Shown here piece by piece: positions 1 to 12,400 of a stretch of 64,000 nt of DNA (its first letter is position 1; each line of letters begins with the position of its first letter). The notes under the pieces were generated by a model. It did no database searches, was not told the origin of the DNA, and saw only the letters and a list, made by a program, of their open reading frames with translations. The stretch comes from Protonemura montana (taxonomy: Eukaryota; Arthropoda; Insecta; Plecoptera; Nemouridae), in assembly GCA_947568835.1 (NCBI GenBank), contig OX387609.1, positions 18,001,208 through 18,065,207 of the forward strand, in the 5' to 3' direction. Made by a program: the position numbers and the translations under genes.

Positions 1-1437
1 CGCCCCATGTTCTGCCCCATGTCCTGGCCCATGTCCTGCCCCATGTCTTGCCCAAAGTCTTGCCCTAAGTCCTGTCCCATGTTCTGCCCCATGTCCTGCC
101 CCAAAACCTGTCCCATGTCCTGCCCCATGTCTTGCCCAAAGTCCTGCTCCATGTCCTGCCCCATGTCCTGCCCCATGTCCTGCCTCATGTCCTGCCCCAA
201 GTCCTGTCCCATGTCCTGCCCTAATTCCTGCCCCATGTCCTGCCCCATGTCCTGACCCTTATCCTGCCTCATGTCCTGCCCCATGTCCTGCCCCAATTCC
301 TGTCCCATGTCCTGCCCTAATTCCTGCCCCATGTCCTGCCCCATGTCCTGACCCTTATCCTGTCGCATGTTCTGCCCCATGTCCTGGCCCGTGTCCTGAC
401 CCATGTTTGCCCAAAGTCCTGCCCCAAGTTCTGCCTCATGTCCAGCACCATGTCCTGTCCCATGTCCTGGCCTATGTCCTGCCCCACGGCCTACCTCATG
501 TTGTTCCATGTCCTGCCCCATATCCTGCCCATGTTCTGTCTCATGTGTTGGTCCAAGTCCTGCCCCATGTCCTGCCCCATGTCCTGCCCCAAGTCCTGTC
601 CCTTGTCCTGCCCTTATTCCTGCCCCATGTCCTGCACCATGTCCTGCCTCATATCCTGCCCCATGTCCTGCACCATGTCCTGCCAAATGTCAGAACGCAT
701 GTTCTGCCCCATGTCCAGTAAAATGTCCCGCCCGATATCCTGCCCTATGGCCTGCCCGATGTATTGCCCCATGTCGTGCCTCATGACCAGTCCCATGTCC
801 TGCCTCATGTCCTGTCCAATGTCCTGCCTAATATCCTGTCGCATGCATGCCCCATGTCCTGCTCCATGTTCTGTCCCATGACCTGCACCATATCCTGCCC
901 CCAATCCCGTCGCATGTCCTGCCCCAAATCCTGCCCTTTGTCCTGCCCCATGTCCTGCCCCGTGTCCTCTCCCATGACCTGCACCATATCCTGCCCCAAA
1001 TCCCGTCGCATGTCCTGCCCCAAATCCTGCCCTATGTGATGCCCCATCTCCTGCCCCATATCCTTTTCATTATTATGCCCCATGTCCTGTAACATGTCCT
1101 GCCCTATGTCATGCGCCAAGTCCTGCCCCATATCCTGCCACATGTCCTGCCCTATGTAATGCCCAATGTCCTGCACCATGTCCTAAACCATGTCCTGGCC
1201 CATATCCTGCTCCATGTCCTGCCTCATATCCTCTCCAATGTCCTGCCCTTTATCCTGTCGCATGCATAACTCATGTCTTGTCAAAAGTCTTGCCCTATGT
1301 CCTGCCCCATGTTCTGCCCCATGTCCTGCCCCAAGTCCTGTCCCATGTCCTGCCCTAATTCCTGCGCCATGTCCTGCCTTATTTGCTGCCCCATGTCCTG
1401 CCCCATGTCCTGCCCCATGTCTTGCCCAAAGTCCTGC
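1..1437 (+). repeat. Left-edge 12-mer mosaic, partly A-like
   Basis: This is the end of whatever HOR continues left of the window. Bases 1-430 are fairly regular 12-mers with CTGACCCTTATCC breaks. The variant series around 410-570, including ATGTTGTTCCA near 498, matches the 3' part of unit A. Bases 866-1,434 align with 15,396-15,964 inside A1 at a constant offset of 14,530, sharing the run of CCCGTCGCATG variants and the GCATGCATAAC/GCATGCATGAC landmark. The match stops near 1,434, where the next block begins. No gene is seen. Confidence 0.8.
841..850. other. GCATGCATGC palindromic landmark (first of many)
   Basis: This perfect 10-bp palindrome is formed where the TCGCATG and ATGCCTCATG variants abut. 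The same landmark lies at 2,214, 4,195, 4,795, 5,347, 6,879, 10,688, 12,196, 14,665 and 15,179 and repeats through all later blocks. It is followed nearly always by CTCATGTCTTGCCC or CTCACGTCTTGCCC. It is a useful anchor for aligning HOR copies. A binding function is possible but not shown. Confidence 0.8.
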
Positions 1438-2650
1438 ACCATGCCCGCATTTCCTGCCCCTTGTCCAGTAAAATGTCCCGCCCGATGTGCTGCCCTACGT
1501 CCTGCCCCATATCCTGCCCCATGTCCTGACCATTATCCTTCCCTATGTCCTGCCCCATGTCTTGCCCCATGTCCTGACCCATGTGTTGTCACAAGTGCTG
1601 CCCCTTGTCCTGTCGCATGTCATGCCTCATGTCCTGCCCCATGTCCTGCCCCATGGACAGCCCCATGTCCTGACCCTTATTTCCTGCCCCATGTCCTGCC
1701 CCATGTCCTGCCCCATGTCTTGCCAAAAGTCCTGTCCCAAGTCCTGCCCCATATCCTGCATCATGTCCTGCCCCATGTCTTTTCATGACCTAACCTTATT
1801 CCTGCCCCATGTCCTGCCCCATGTGCTGCCCCATGTCCTTCCCTAATGTCCTGCCTCATGTTCTGTGCTATTTCATGCCTATGTCCTTTCGCATGTCCTG
1901 CCGTATGTTCTGTAACATGTCCCGCCCGATGTCCTGCCCCATGTCCTGCCTCATATCCAGTCCCATGTCCTGCCTCATGTCCTGCCCCTTTCCTGCCCCA
2001 TGACCCGTCGCATGGCCTGCCCCAAATCTTGCCCTATGTCCTGCCCCATGTCCTGTCCTATATCCTTTCCAATATTATGCCCCATGTCCTGCCCCATGTC
2101 CTGCCTTATGTTATGCCCCATGTCCTGCACCATGTCCTGCCCCATGTCCTGGCCCATATTCTGCTCCATGTCCTGCCACATAGTCTGTCCAATGTCCTGC
2201 CCTATATCCTGTCGCATGCATGCCTCATGTCTTGCCCAAAGTCCTGTCCCATGTCCTGCCGTATTTCCTGCCCCATGTCCTGCCCCTTGTCCTGCCAAAT
2301 GTCAAAACGCATGTCCTGACCCATGTACTGCCCCATGTCCTGCATCATGTCTTGCCCAAAGTCCTGCCTTATGTCCTGCCCCAAGTCCTGCGACATGTCC
2401 TTCCCTAATGTTCTGACCCAAGTTCTATACCATTTCATGCCCCATGTCCTGTCGCATGTCCTGCCCTATGTCCTGTAACATGTCCCGCCCGACGTCCTGC
2501 CCCATGTCCTGCCTCATGACCAGTCCCATGTCCTGCCTCATGTCCTTCCCCATGTCCTGCCCCATGTCCTGTCCCATGTCCTGCACCATATCCTGCCACA
2601 AATCCCGTCGCATGTCCTGCCTCAAATCCTTCCCTATGTTCTGCCCCATT
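1438..2650 (+). repeat. First copy of a 1,981-bp-spaced direct repeat
   Basis: The segment opens with ACCATGCCCGCA and aligns with 3,419-4,667. The offset is 1,981 at the left and 2,017 at the right, because the downstream copy carries 36 extra bases (three 12-mers) near 4,255-4,300. Matching landmarks include the GCCCTACG variant, CATGACCTAACC near 1,786 and 3,768, and GCATGCATGC at 2,214 and 4,195. The homology ends at a CCCCATT shared by both copies (2,644 and 4,661), after which the two sequences differ. Confidence 0.85.
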
Positions 2651-3418
2651 TCCTGCCACATGTTGTTCCATGTCCTGCCCCATATACTGCCCATGTTCTG
2701 TCTCATGTGTTTGTCTAAGTCCTTCCCCTTTGTCCTGTCGCATTTTCATGCCTCATGTTCTGCCCATGTCCTGCCCCATGAACATGCCCATGTCCTGTCT
2801 TACGTCCTGTCCCATGTCCTTTCCCATTTTCTGCCTCATGTCCTGCTTGATGTCCTACCTCTTGTCCTGCCCCTAGCTTTCCCAAAGTCCTGCCCCATGT
2901 CCTGCCTCATTTCCTGGCCTATGTCCTGCCATATGTCCTGACCCATGTCCTTCCCCATTTCCTGCCTCTTGTCCTGCCCCATGTCCTGCCCCATGTCCTG
3001 CCTCATGTCTTGCCAAAAGTCCTGCCCCATGTCCTGCTTCATGTCCTGCCCCATGTCCTGCCCCATGTCCTGCCTATGTCCTGCCAAATGTCAACGCATG
3101 TCCTACCCCATGTCCAGTAACATGTCCCGCCCGATGTCCTGCCCTATGTCCTGCCCCATGTTCTGTACTATTTCATGCGCCATGTCTTGTCGCATGTCCT
3201 GTCCTATGTCCTGTTACATGTCCCGCCCGATGTCCTGCCCCATGTCCTGTCCCATGACATCCACCATATCCTGCCCCAAATCCCGTCGCATGTCCTGCCC
3301 CATATCCTTTCCAATAATTCGCCCCATGTCCTGTAACATGTCCTGCCCTATGTCATGCTCCAAGTCCTGCCCCATATCCTGCCACATGTTCTACCCTATG
3401 TAATGCCCCAAGTCCTAC
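2651..3418 (+). repeat. A-tail plus E-start fragment
   Basis: From ATGTTGTTCCA (2,660) onward this piece follows the 3' end of unit A (16,428 in A1, offset 13,768), with some missing 12-mers and a two-base loss at 3,090 (TGTCAACG against TGTCAAAACG). From about 3,160 to 3,415 it follows 27,765-28,020, the start of block E. It therefore carries the same A-to-E junction that is found at 27,765, 34,989 and 46,876. Confidence 0.75.
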
Positions 3419-6400
3419 ACCATGCCCGCATATCCTGCCCCTTGTCCAGTAACATGTCCCGCCCGATGTGCTGCCCTACGTCCTGCCCCATATATTGCCC
3501 CATGTCCTGACCATTATTCTTCCCTATGTCCTGCCCCATGTCCTGCCCCATTTCCTGACCCATGATTTGTCACAAGTGCTGCCCCTTGTCCTGTCGCATG
3601 TCATGCCTCATGTCCTGCCCCATGTCCTGCCCCATGGACAGCTTCATGTCCTGACCCTTATTTCCTGCCCCATGTCCTGCCCCATGTCCTGCACCATGTC
3701 TTGCCAAAAGTCCTGTCCCAAGTCCTGCCCCATATCCTGCCCCATGTCCTGCCCCATGTCTTTTCATGACCTAACCTTATTCCTGCCCCATGTCCTGCCC
3801 CATGTGCTGCCCCATGTCCTTCCCTAATGTCCTGCCTCATGTTCTGTGCTATTTCATGCCTATGTCCTTTCGCATGTCCTGCCCTATGTCCTGTACCATG
3901 TCCCGCCCGATGCCCTGCCCCATGTCCTGCCTCATATCCAGTCCCATGTCCTGCCTCATGTCCAGCCCCTTTCCTGCCCCATGTCCCGTCGCATGTCCTG
4001 CCCCAAATCTTGCCCTATGTCCTGCCCCATGTCCTGTCCTATATCCTTTCCAATATTATGCCCCATGTCCTGCCCCATGTCCTGCCTTATGTTATGCCCC
4101 ATGTCCTGCACCATGTCCTGCCCCATGTCCTGGCCCATATTCTGCTCCATGTCCTGCCACATAGTCTGTCCAATGTCCTGCCCTATATCCTGTCGCATGC
4201 ATGCCTCATGTTTTGCCCAAAGTCCTGTCCCATGTCCTGCCGTTATTCCTGCCCCATGTCCTGCCCCATGTCCTGCCCCATATCCTGGCCCATTTCCTGC
4301 CCCTTGTCCTGCCAAATGTCAAAACGCATGTCCTGACCCATGTACTGCCCCATGTCCTGCATCATGTCTAGCCCAAAGTCCTGCCTTATGTCCTGCCCCA
4401 AGTCCTGCGACATGTCCTTCCCTTATGTTCTGACCCAAGTTCTATACCATTTCATGCCCCATGTCCTGTCGCATGTCCTGCCCTATGTCCTGTAACATGT
4501 CCCGCCCGACGTCCTGCCACATGTCCTGCCTCATGAACAGTCCCATGTCCTGGCTTATGTCCTTCCCCATTTCCTGCCCCATGTCCTGTCCCATGTCCTG
4601 CACCATATCCTGCCACAAATCCCGTCGCATGTCCTGCCCCAAATCCTGCCCTATGTTCTGCCCCATTTTTTGCCCCATGTCCTGCCCTATGTAATGCCCA
4701 ATGTCCTGCACAATGTCCTGCCCCACGTCCTGGCCCATATCCTGCTTCATGTCCTGCTTCATATCCTGTCCAATGTCCTGCCCTATATACAGTTGCATGC
4801 ATGCCTCATGTCTTGCCCAAAGTCTTTACCCATGTCCTGCCCCATGTCCTGCTCCGTGTCCTGCCCCAAGTCCTGTCCAATGTCCTGCCTTAATTCCTGC
4901 CCCATGTCCTGCCCCATGTCCTGCCCCATGTACCGCCCGATGTCCTGCCCCATGTCCTACGCCATGTCCCGCCCGATGTCCTGCCCCATGTCCTGCCTCA
5001 TGTCCAGTCCCATGTCCTGCCTCATGTCCTGCCCCATGTCCTACCCCGTGTCCTTCTCCCATGACCTGCACCATATCCTGCCCCAAATCCCGTCGCAAGT
5101 CCTGCCCCAAATCCTGCCCTATGTGATGCCCCATCTCCTGCCCCATATCCTTTCCAATATTTTGCCCCATGTCCTGTAACATGTCCTGCCCTATGTCATG
5201 CGCCAAGTCCTGCCCTATATCCTGCCAAATGTCCTGCCCTATGTAATGCCCCATGTCCTGCACCATGTCCTGCCCCATGTCCTGGCCCATATCCTGCTCA
5301 ATGTCCTGCCTCATATCCTATCCAATGCCCTGCCCTTTATCCTGTCGCATGCATGCCTCATGTCTTGTCCAAAGTCTTGCCCCATGTCCTGCCCCATGTT
5401 TTGCCCCATGTCCTGCCCTAAGTCCTGTCCCATGACCTGCCCTAATTCCTAACCCATGTCCTGCAATATTTGCTGCCCCATGTCCTGCCTCATGTCCTGC
5501 CCCATGTCTTGCCCAAAGTCCTGCTCCATGTCCTGCCCCATATCCTGCCCCATGTCCTGCCCCATGTCCTGCCCCAAGTCCTGTCCCATGTCCTGGCCTA
5601 ATTCCTGCCCCATGTCCTTCCCCATGTCCTGACCCTTATCCTGCCTCATGTCCTTCCCCATGTCTTGCCCCATGTCCTGACCCATGTTCTGTCTCATGTC
5701 ATGCGTCATGTCCTAACGCATGTTCTGCCCCAAAACCTGGCCCATAGCCTGCCCCATGTCCTGCCCCATGTTCTGCCCCATGTCCTGCGCCATATCCTGT
5801 CGCATGTTCTGCCCCATGTACTGGCCCATGTCCTGCCCTATGTCTAGCAAAAAGTCCTGCCCCAAGTTCTGCCTCATGTCCAGCCCCATGTCCTGTCCCA
5901 TGTCCGGGCCTATATCCTGCCCCACGGCCTGCCTCATGTTGTTCCATTTCCTGCCCCATATCCTGCCCACGTTCTGTCTCATGTGTTGGTCCAAGTCCTG
6001 CCCCTTGTCCTGTCGCATTTTCGTGCCTCATGTTCTGCCTCATGTCTTGCAAAATGTCCTGCCCCATGTCCTGCCCCATGTCCTTCCCCATGTCCTGCCC
6101 CATGGCCTGCCCCAAGTCCTGTCCTATGTCCTGCCCTTAATCCAGCCCCATGTCCTGCCCCATGTCCTGCCCCTAAATCCTGCCCCATATCCTGCCCCAT
6201 GTCCTGCCAAATGTCAAAACGCATGTCCTGCCCCATGTCCAGTAACATGTCCCGCCCCATGGCCTGCCCTATGTTCTGCCCCATGTTCTGTACCATTTTA
6301 TGCCCCATGTCTTGTCGCATGTCCTGTCCTATGTCCTGTAACATGTCCCGCCCGATGTCCTGCCCCATGTTCTGTCCCATGACATCCACCATATACTGCC

Positions 6401-8140
6401 CCAAATCCCGTCGCATGTCCTGCCCCATATCCTTTTCAATATTACGCCCCATGTCCTGCCCCATGTCCTTCCCCATGTCTTGCCAAAAGTCCTGTCCCAA
6501 GTCCTGCCCCATATCCTGCCCCATGTCCTGCCCCAAGTCTTTTCATGACCTAACCTTATTCCTGCCCCATGTCCTGCCCTATGTGCTGCCCCATGTCCTT
6601 CCCTAATGTCCTGCCCCATGTTCTGTACTATTTCATGACTATGTCCTGTCGCATGGCCTGCCCTATGTCCTGTAACATGTCCCGCCCGATGTCCTGCCCC
6701 ATGTCCTGCCCCATGTCCTGTCCTATATCCTTTCCAATATTATGCCCCATGTCCTGCCCCATGTCCTGCCCTATGTAATGCCCCATGTCCTGCACCATGT
6801 CCTGCCCCATGTCCTGGCCCATATTCTGCTCCATGTCCTGCCTCATAGTCTGTCCAATGTCCTGCCCTATATCCTGTCGCATGCATGCCTCACGTCTTGC
6901 CCAAAGTCCTGTCCCATGTCCTGCCCTAATTCCTGCCCCATGTCCTGCCCCATGTCCTGCCCCATATAATGCCCCATGTCCTGCCCCTTGTCCTGCCAAA
7001 TGTCAAAACGCATGTCCTGCCCCATGTACAGCTTCATGTCCTGCATCATGTCTTGCCCAAAGTCCTGCTCCATGTCCTGCCCCAGGTCCTGCCCCATGTC
7101 CTTCCCTAATGTTCTGCCACAAGTTCTATACCATTTCATGCCCCATGTCCTGTCGCATGTCCTGCCCTATGTCCTGTAACATGTCCCGGCCGATGTCCTG
7201 CCCCATGTCCTGCCTCATGTCCAGTCCCATGTCCTGCGTCATGTCCTGCCCTATGTCCTGCCCCATGTCCTGCCTCATATCCAGTCCCATGTTCTGCCCC
7301 ATGTCCTGCCCCCATGTCCTGCCCTATGTAATGCCCCATATCCTGCCCCATGTCCTGCCCCTTGTCCTGCCAAATGTCAAAACGCTTGTCCTGCCCCATG
7401 TACTGCCCCATGTCCTGCATCATGTCCTGCCCTATGTCCTGCCCCATGTCCTGCCCCATGTCCTGCCCCAAGTCCTGTCCCATGTCCTGGCCTCATTCCT
7501 GCCCCATGTCCTTCCCCATGTCCTGACCCTCATCCTGCCTCATGTCCTGCCCCATGTCTTGCCCCATGTCCTGACCCATGTTCTGTCTCATGTCATGCGT
7601 CATGTCCTAACGCATGTTCTGCCCCATATCCTGGCCCATAGGCTGCCCCATGTCCTGACCCATGTTCTGTCTCATGTCATGCGTCATGTCCTAACGCATG
7701 TTCTGCCCCATGTTCTGCCCCATGTTCTGCCCCATGTCCTGCGCCATGTCCTGTCGCATGTTCTGCCCCATGTACTGGCCCATGTCCTGCCCTATGTCTT
7801 GCAAAAAGTCCTGCCCCAAGTTCTGCCTCATGTCCAGCCCCATGTCCTGTCCCATGTCCGGGCCTATGTCCTGCCCCACGGCCTGCCTCATGTTGTTCCA
7901 TTTCCTGCCCCATATCCTGCCCACGTTCTGTCTCATGTGTTGGTCCAAGTCCTGCCCCTTGTCCTGTCGCATTTTCATGCCTCATGGTCTGCCTCATGTC
8001 TTGCAAAATGTCCTGCCCCATGTCCTGCCCCATGTCCTTCCCCATGTCCTGCCCCATGGCCTGCCCCAAGTCCTGTCCTATGTCCTGCCCTAAATCCAGC
8101 CCCATGTCCTGCCCCATGTCCTGCCCCTAAATCCTAACCC

Positions 8141-8990
8141 ATGTCCTGCCCCATGTCCTGCCAAATGTCAAAACGCATGTCCTGCCCCATGTCCAGTAAC
8201 ATGTCCCGCCCGATGTCCTGCCCTATGTTCTGCCCCATGTTCTGTACCATTTCATGCCCCATGTCTTGTCGCATGTCTTGTCCTTTGTCCTGTAACATGT
8301 CCCGCCCGATGTCCTGCCCCATGTTCTGTCCCATGACATCCACCATATACTGCCCCAAATCCCGTCGCATGTCCTGCCCCATATCCTTTCCAATATTACG
8401 CCCCATGTCCTGCCCCATGTCCTTCCCCATGTCTTGCCAAAAGTCCTGTCCCAAGTCCTGCCCCATATCCTGCCCCATGTCCTGCCCCAAGTCTTTTCAT
8501 GACCTAACCTTATTCCTGCCCCATGTCCTGCCCTATGTGCTGCCCCATGTCCTTCCCTAATGTCCTGCCCCATGTTCTGTACTATTTCATGACTATCTCC
8601 TGTCGCATGGCCTGCCCTATGTCCTGTAACATGTCCCGCCCGATGTCCTGCCCCATGTCCTGCCTCATATCCAGTCCCATGTCCTGCCTCATGTCCTGCC
8701 CCTTTCCTGACCCATGTCCTGTCCCATGACCTGCACCATATCCTGCTCCAAGTCCAGTCGCATGTCCTGCCCCAAATCTTGCCCTATGTCCTGCCCCATG
8801 TCCTGTCCTATATCCTTTCCAATATTATGCCCCATGTCCTGCCCCATGTCCTGCCCTATGTAATGCCCCATGTCCTGCACCATGTCCTGCCCCATGTCCT
8901 GGCCCATATTCTGCTCCATGTCCTGCCTCATAGTCTGTCCAATGTCCTGCCCTATGTCCTGCCCCATGTCCTGCCCCTAAATCCTGCCCC
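8141..8990 (+). repeat. C unit 1 of B1 (850-bp form)
   Basis: First of three tandem units following a CCCCTAAATCC landmark. It is 850 bp, against 874 bp for its neighbour, because it lacks the 24 bases that include the first CTAAATCCAGCCCC element seen at about 9,810-9,835. Its counterparts at 39,728 and 51,615 are full 874-bp units, so the loss is specific to this copy. Confidence 0.88.
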
Positions 8991-9864
8991 ATGTCCTGCC
9001 CCATGTCCTGCCAAATGTCAAAACGCATGTCCTGCCCCATGTCCAGTAACATGTCCCGCCCGATGTCCTGCCCTATGTTCTGCCCCATGTTCTGTACCAT
9101 TTCATGCCCCATGTCTTGTCGCATGTCTTGTCCTTTGTCCTGTAACATGTCCCGCCCGATGTCCTGCCCCATGTTCTGTCCCATGACATCCACCATATAC
9201 TGCCCCAAATCCCGTCGCATGTCCTGCCCCATATCCTTTCCAATATTACGCCCCATGTCCTGCCCCATGTCCTTCCCCATGTCTTGCCAAAAGTCCTGTC
9301 CCAAGTCCTGCCCCATATCCTGCCCCATGTCCTGCCCCAAGTCTTTTCATGACCTAACCTTATTCCTGCCCCATGTCCTGCCCTATGTGCTGCCCCATGT
9401 CCTTCCCTAATGTCCTGCCCCATGTTCTGTACTATTTCATGACTATCTCCTGTCGCATGGCCTGCCCTATGTCCTGTAACATGTCCCGCCCGATGTCCTG
9501 CCCCATGTCCTGCCTCATATCCAGTCCCATGTCCTGCCTCATGTCCTGCCCCTTTCCTGACCCATGTCCTGTCCCATGACCTGCACCATATCCTGCTCCA
9601 AGTCCAGTCGCATGTCCTGCCCCAAATCTTGCCCTATGTCCTGCCCCATGTCCTGTCCTATATCCTTTCCAATATTATGCCCCATGTCCTGCCCCATGTC
9701 CTGCCCTATGTAATGCCCCATGGCCTGCACCATGTCCTGCCCCATGTCCTGGCCCATATTCTGCTCCATGTCCTGCCTCATAGTCTGTCCAATGTCCTGC
9801 CCTATGTCCTGCCCTAAATCCAGCCCCATGTCCTGCCCCATGTCCTGCCCCTAAATCCTGCCCC
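8991..9864 (+). repeat. C unit 2 of B1 (874 bp)
   Basis: This full-length C unit is nearly identical to its flanking units and to the six C units in B2 and B3. It holds the ordered variants GTCCAGTAACATG, ACATCCACCATATAC, CATGACCTAACC and AGTCCAGTCGCATG. A private variant, CCCATGGCCTGCACC near 9,719, is shared with the middle C unit of B2 (about 41,331) and of B3 (about 53,218), so unit order is inherited between blocks. Confidence 0.9.
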
Positions 9865-10677
9865 ATGTCCTGCCCCATGTCCTGCCAAATGTCAAAACAC
9901 ATGTCCTGCCCCATGTCCAGTAACATGTCCCGCCCGATGTCCTGCCCTATGTTCTGCCCCATGTTCTGTACCATTTCATGCCCCATGTCTTGTCGCATGT
10001 CTTGTCCTTTGTCCTGTAACATGTCCCGCCCGATGTCCTGCCCCATGTTCTGTCCCATGACATCCACCATATACTGCCCCAAATCCCGTCGCATGTCCTG
10101 CCCCATATCCTTTCCAATATTACGCCCCATGTCCTGCCCCATGTCCTTCCCCATGTCTTGCCAAAAGTCCTGTCCCAAGTCCTGCCCCATATCCTGCCCC
10201 ATGTCCTGCCCCAAGTCTTTTCATGACCTAACCTTATTCCTGCCCCATGTCCTGCCCTATGTGCTGCCCCATGTCCTTCCCTAATGTCCTGCCCCATGTT
10301 CTGTACTATTTCATGACTATCTCCTGTCGCATGGCCTGCCCTATGTCCTGTAACATGTCCCGCCCGATGTCCTGCCCCATGTCCTGCCTCATATCCAGTC
10401 CCATGTCCTGCCTCATGTCCTGCCCCTTTCCTGACCCATGTCCTGTCCCATGACCTGCACCATATCCTGCTCCAAGTCCAGTCGCATGTCCTGCCCCAAA
10501 TCTTGCCCTATGTCCTGCCCCATGTCCTGTCCTATATCCTTTCCAATATTATGCCCCATGTCCTGCCCCATGTCCTGCCCTATGTAATGCCCCATGTCCT
10601 GCACCATGTCCTGCCCCATGTCCTGGCCCATATTCTGCTCCATGTCCTGCCTCATAGTCTGTCCAATGTCCTGCCCT
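9865..10677 (+). repeat. C unit 3 of B1 (incomplete)
   Basis: The third unit matches the others to about 10,677. There it leaves the C pattern and runs into the CCCTATATCCTGTCGCATGCATGCC series of the following block instead of CCCTATGTCCTGCCCTAAATCC. The same truncation point is kept in B2 and B3, so it predates duplication of the block. Confidence 0.85.
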
Positions 10678-10988
10678 ATATCCTGTCGCATGCATGCCTC
10701 ACGTCTTGCCCAAAGTCCTGTCCCATGTCCTGCCCTTATTCCTGCCCTATGTCCTGCCCCATGTCCTGCCCCATATCCTGCCCCATGTCCTGCCCCTTGT
10801 CCTGCCAAATGTCAAAACGCATGTCCTGCCCCATGTACTGCCCAATGTCCTGCATCATGTCTTGTCCAAAGTCCTGCCCCATGTTCTGCCCCAGGTCCTG
10901 CCCCATGTCCTTCCCTAATGTTCTGCCACAAGTTCTATACCATTTCATGCCCCATGTCCTGTCGCATTTCCTGCCCTATGTCCTGTAA

Positions 10989-12400
10989 CATGTCCTGTCG
11001 CATGTCCTGCCCTATGTCCTGTAACATGTCCCGGCCGATGTCCTGCCCCATGTCCTGCCTCATGTCCAGCCCCATGTCCTGTCCCATGTCCGGGCCTATG
11101 TCCTGCCCCACGGCCTGCCTCATGTTGTTCCATTTCCTGCCCCATATCCTGCCCACGTTCTGTCTCATGTGTTGGTCCAAGTCCTGCTTCTTGTCCTGTC
11201 GTATTTTCATGCCTCATGTTCTGCCTCATGTCTTGCAAAATGTCCTGCCCCATGTCCTGCCCCATGTCCTTCCCCATATCCTGCCCCATGGCCTGCCCCA
11301 AGTCCTGCCCTATGTCCTGCCCTAAATCCAGCCCCATGTCCTGCCCCATGTCCTGCCCCTAAATCCTGCCCCATGTCCTGCCCCATGTCCTGCCAAATGT
11401 CAAAACGCATGTCCTGCCCCATGTCCAGTAACATGTCCCGCCCGATGTCCTGCCCTATGTTCTGCCCCATGTTCTGTACCATTTCATGCCCCATGTCTTG
11501 TCGCATGTCTTGTCCTATGTCCTGTAACATGTCCCGCCCGATGTCCTGCCCCATGTTCTGTCCCATGACATCCACCATATACTGCCCCAAATCCCGTCGC
11601 ATGTCCTACCCCATATCCTTTCCAATATTACGCCCCATGTCCTGCCCCATGTCCTTCCCCATGTCTTGCCAAAAGTCCTGTCCCAAGTCCTGCCCCATAT
11701 CCTGCCCCATGTCCTGCCCCAAGTCTTTTCATGACCTAACCTTGTTCCTGCCCCATGTCCTGCCCTATGTGCTGCCCCATGTCCTTCCCTAATGTCCTGC
11801 CCCATGTTCTGTACTATTTCATGACTATGTCCTGTCGCATGGCCTGCCCTATGTCCTGTAACATGTCCCGCCCGATGTCCTGCCCCATGTCCTGCCTCAT
11901 ATCCAGTCCCATGTCCTGCCTCATGTCCTGCCCCTTTCCTGACCCATGTCCTGTCCCATGACCTGCACCATATCCTGCTCCAAATCCCGTCGCATGTCCT
12001 GCCCCAAATCTTGCCCTATGTCCTGCCCCATGTCCTGTCCTATATCCTTTCCAATATTATGCCCCATGTCCTGCCCCATGTCCTGCCCTATGTAATGCCC
12101 CATGTCCTGCACCATGTCCTGCCCCATGTCCTGGCCCATATTCTGCTCCATGTCCTGCCTCATAGTCTGTCCAATGTCCTGCCCTATATCCTGTCGCATG
12201 CATGCCTCACGTCTTGCCCAAAGTCCTGTCCCATGTCCTGCAGTAATTCCTGCCCTATGTCCTGCCCCATGTCCTGCCCCATATCCTGCCCCATGTCCTG
12301 CCCCTTGTCCTGCCAAATGTCAAAACGCATGTCCTGCCCCAGGTCCTGCCCCATGTCCTTCCCTAATGTTCTGCCACAAGTTCTATACCATTTCATGCCC
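10989..12400 (+). repeat. D unit, single-copy form (1,412 bp)
   Basis: This is the single-copy counterpart of the tandem duplication at 54,487-57,310. The sequence beginning CATGTCCTGTCGCATG at 10,989 recurs at 12,401. These two short matching patches are the natural sites for an unequal exchange that would duplicate exactly this interval. It contains a CCCCTAAATCC-led stretch like the C unit and GCATGCATGC at 12,196. Confidence 0.85.

Larger units (their letters stand above)
3419..10988 (+). repeat. HOR block B, copy 1 (B1)
   Basis: This long ordered series of 12-mer variants is found again at 35,479-42,599 (B2) and 47,366-54,486 (B3). Relative to B2 the offset is 31,827 before about 3,650, 31,587 from about 3,892, and 31,611 after about 8,960. 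The first step is a 240-bp segment (twenty 12-mers) that B1 has and B2 lacks. The second is 24 bp (two 12-mers) that B1 lacks. It contains three C units and landmarks GCATGCATGC at 4,195, 4,795, 5,347, 6,879 and 10,688. Open frames up to 450 codons (6,785-8,137) lie inside but are by-products of the 12-bp period. Confidence 0.85.

Noticed and set aside
1780..1800. CATGACCTAACC element as a transposon end or promoter
   Set aside because: It recurs as one fixed landmark inside the C, B and E units, without terminal inverted repeats, target duplications or adjoining unique sequence. It is a variant monomer.
6785..8137. 450-codon open frame on + (recurs at 38,372 and 50,259)
   Set aside because: It begins as MSCP repeats, slides to PHVL and then APCP as irregular monomers shift the phase, and has no domain or consistent motif. 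It recurs only because block B was duplicated. Other frames are open over the same bases.
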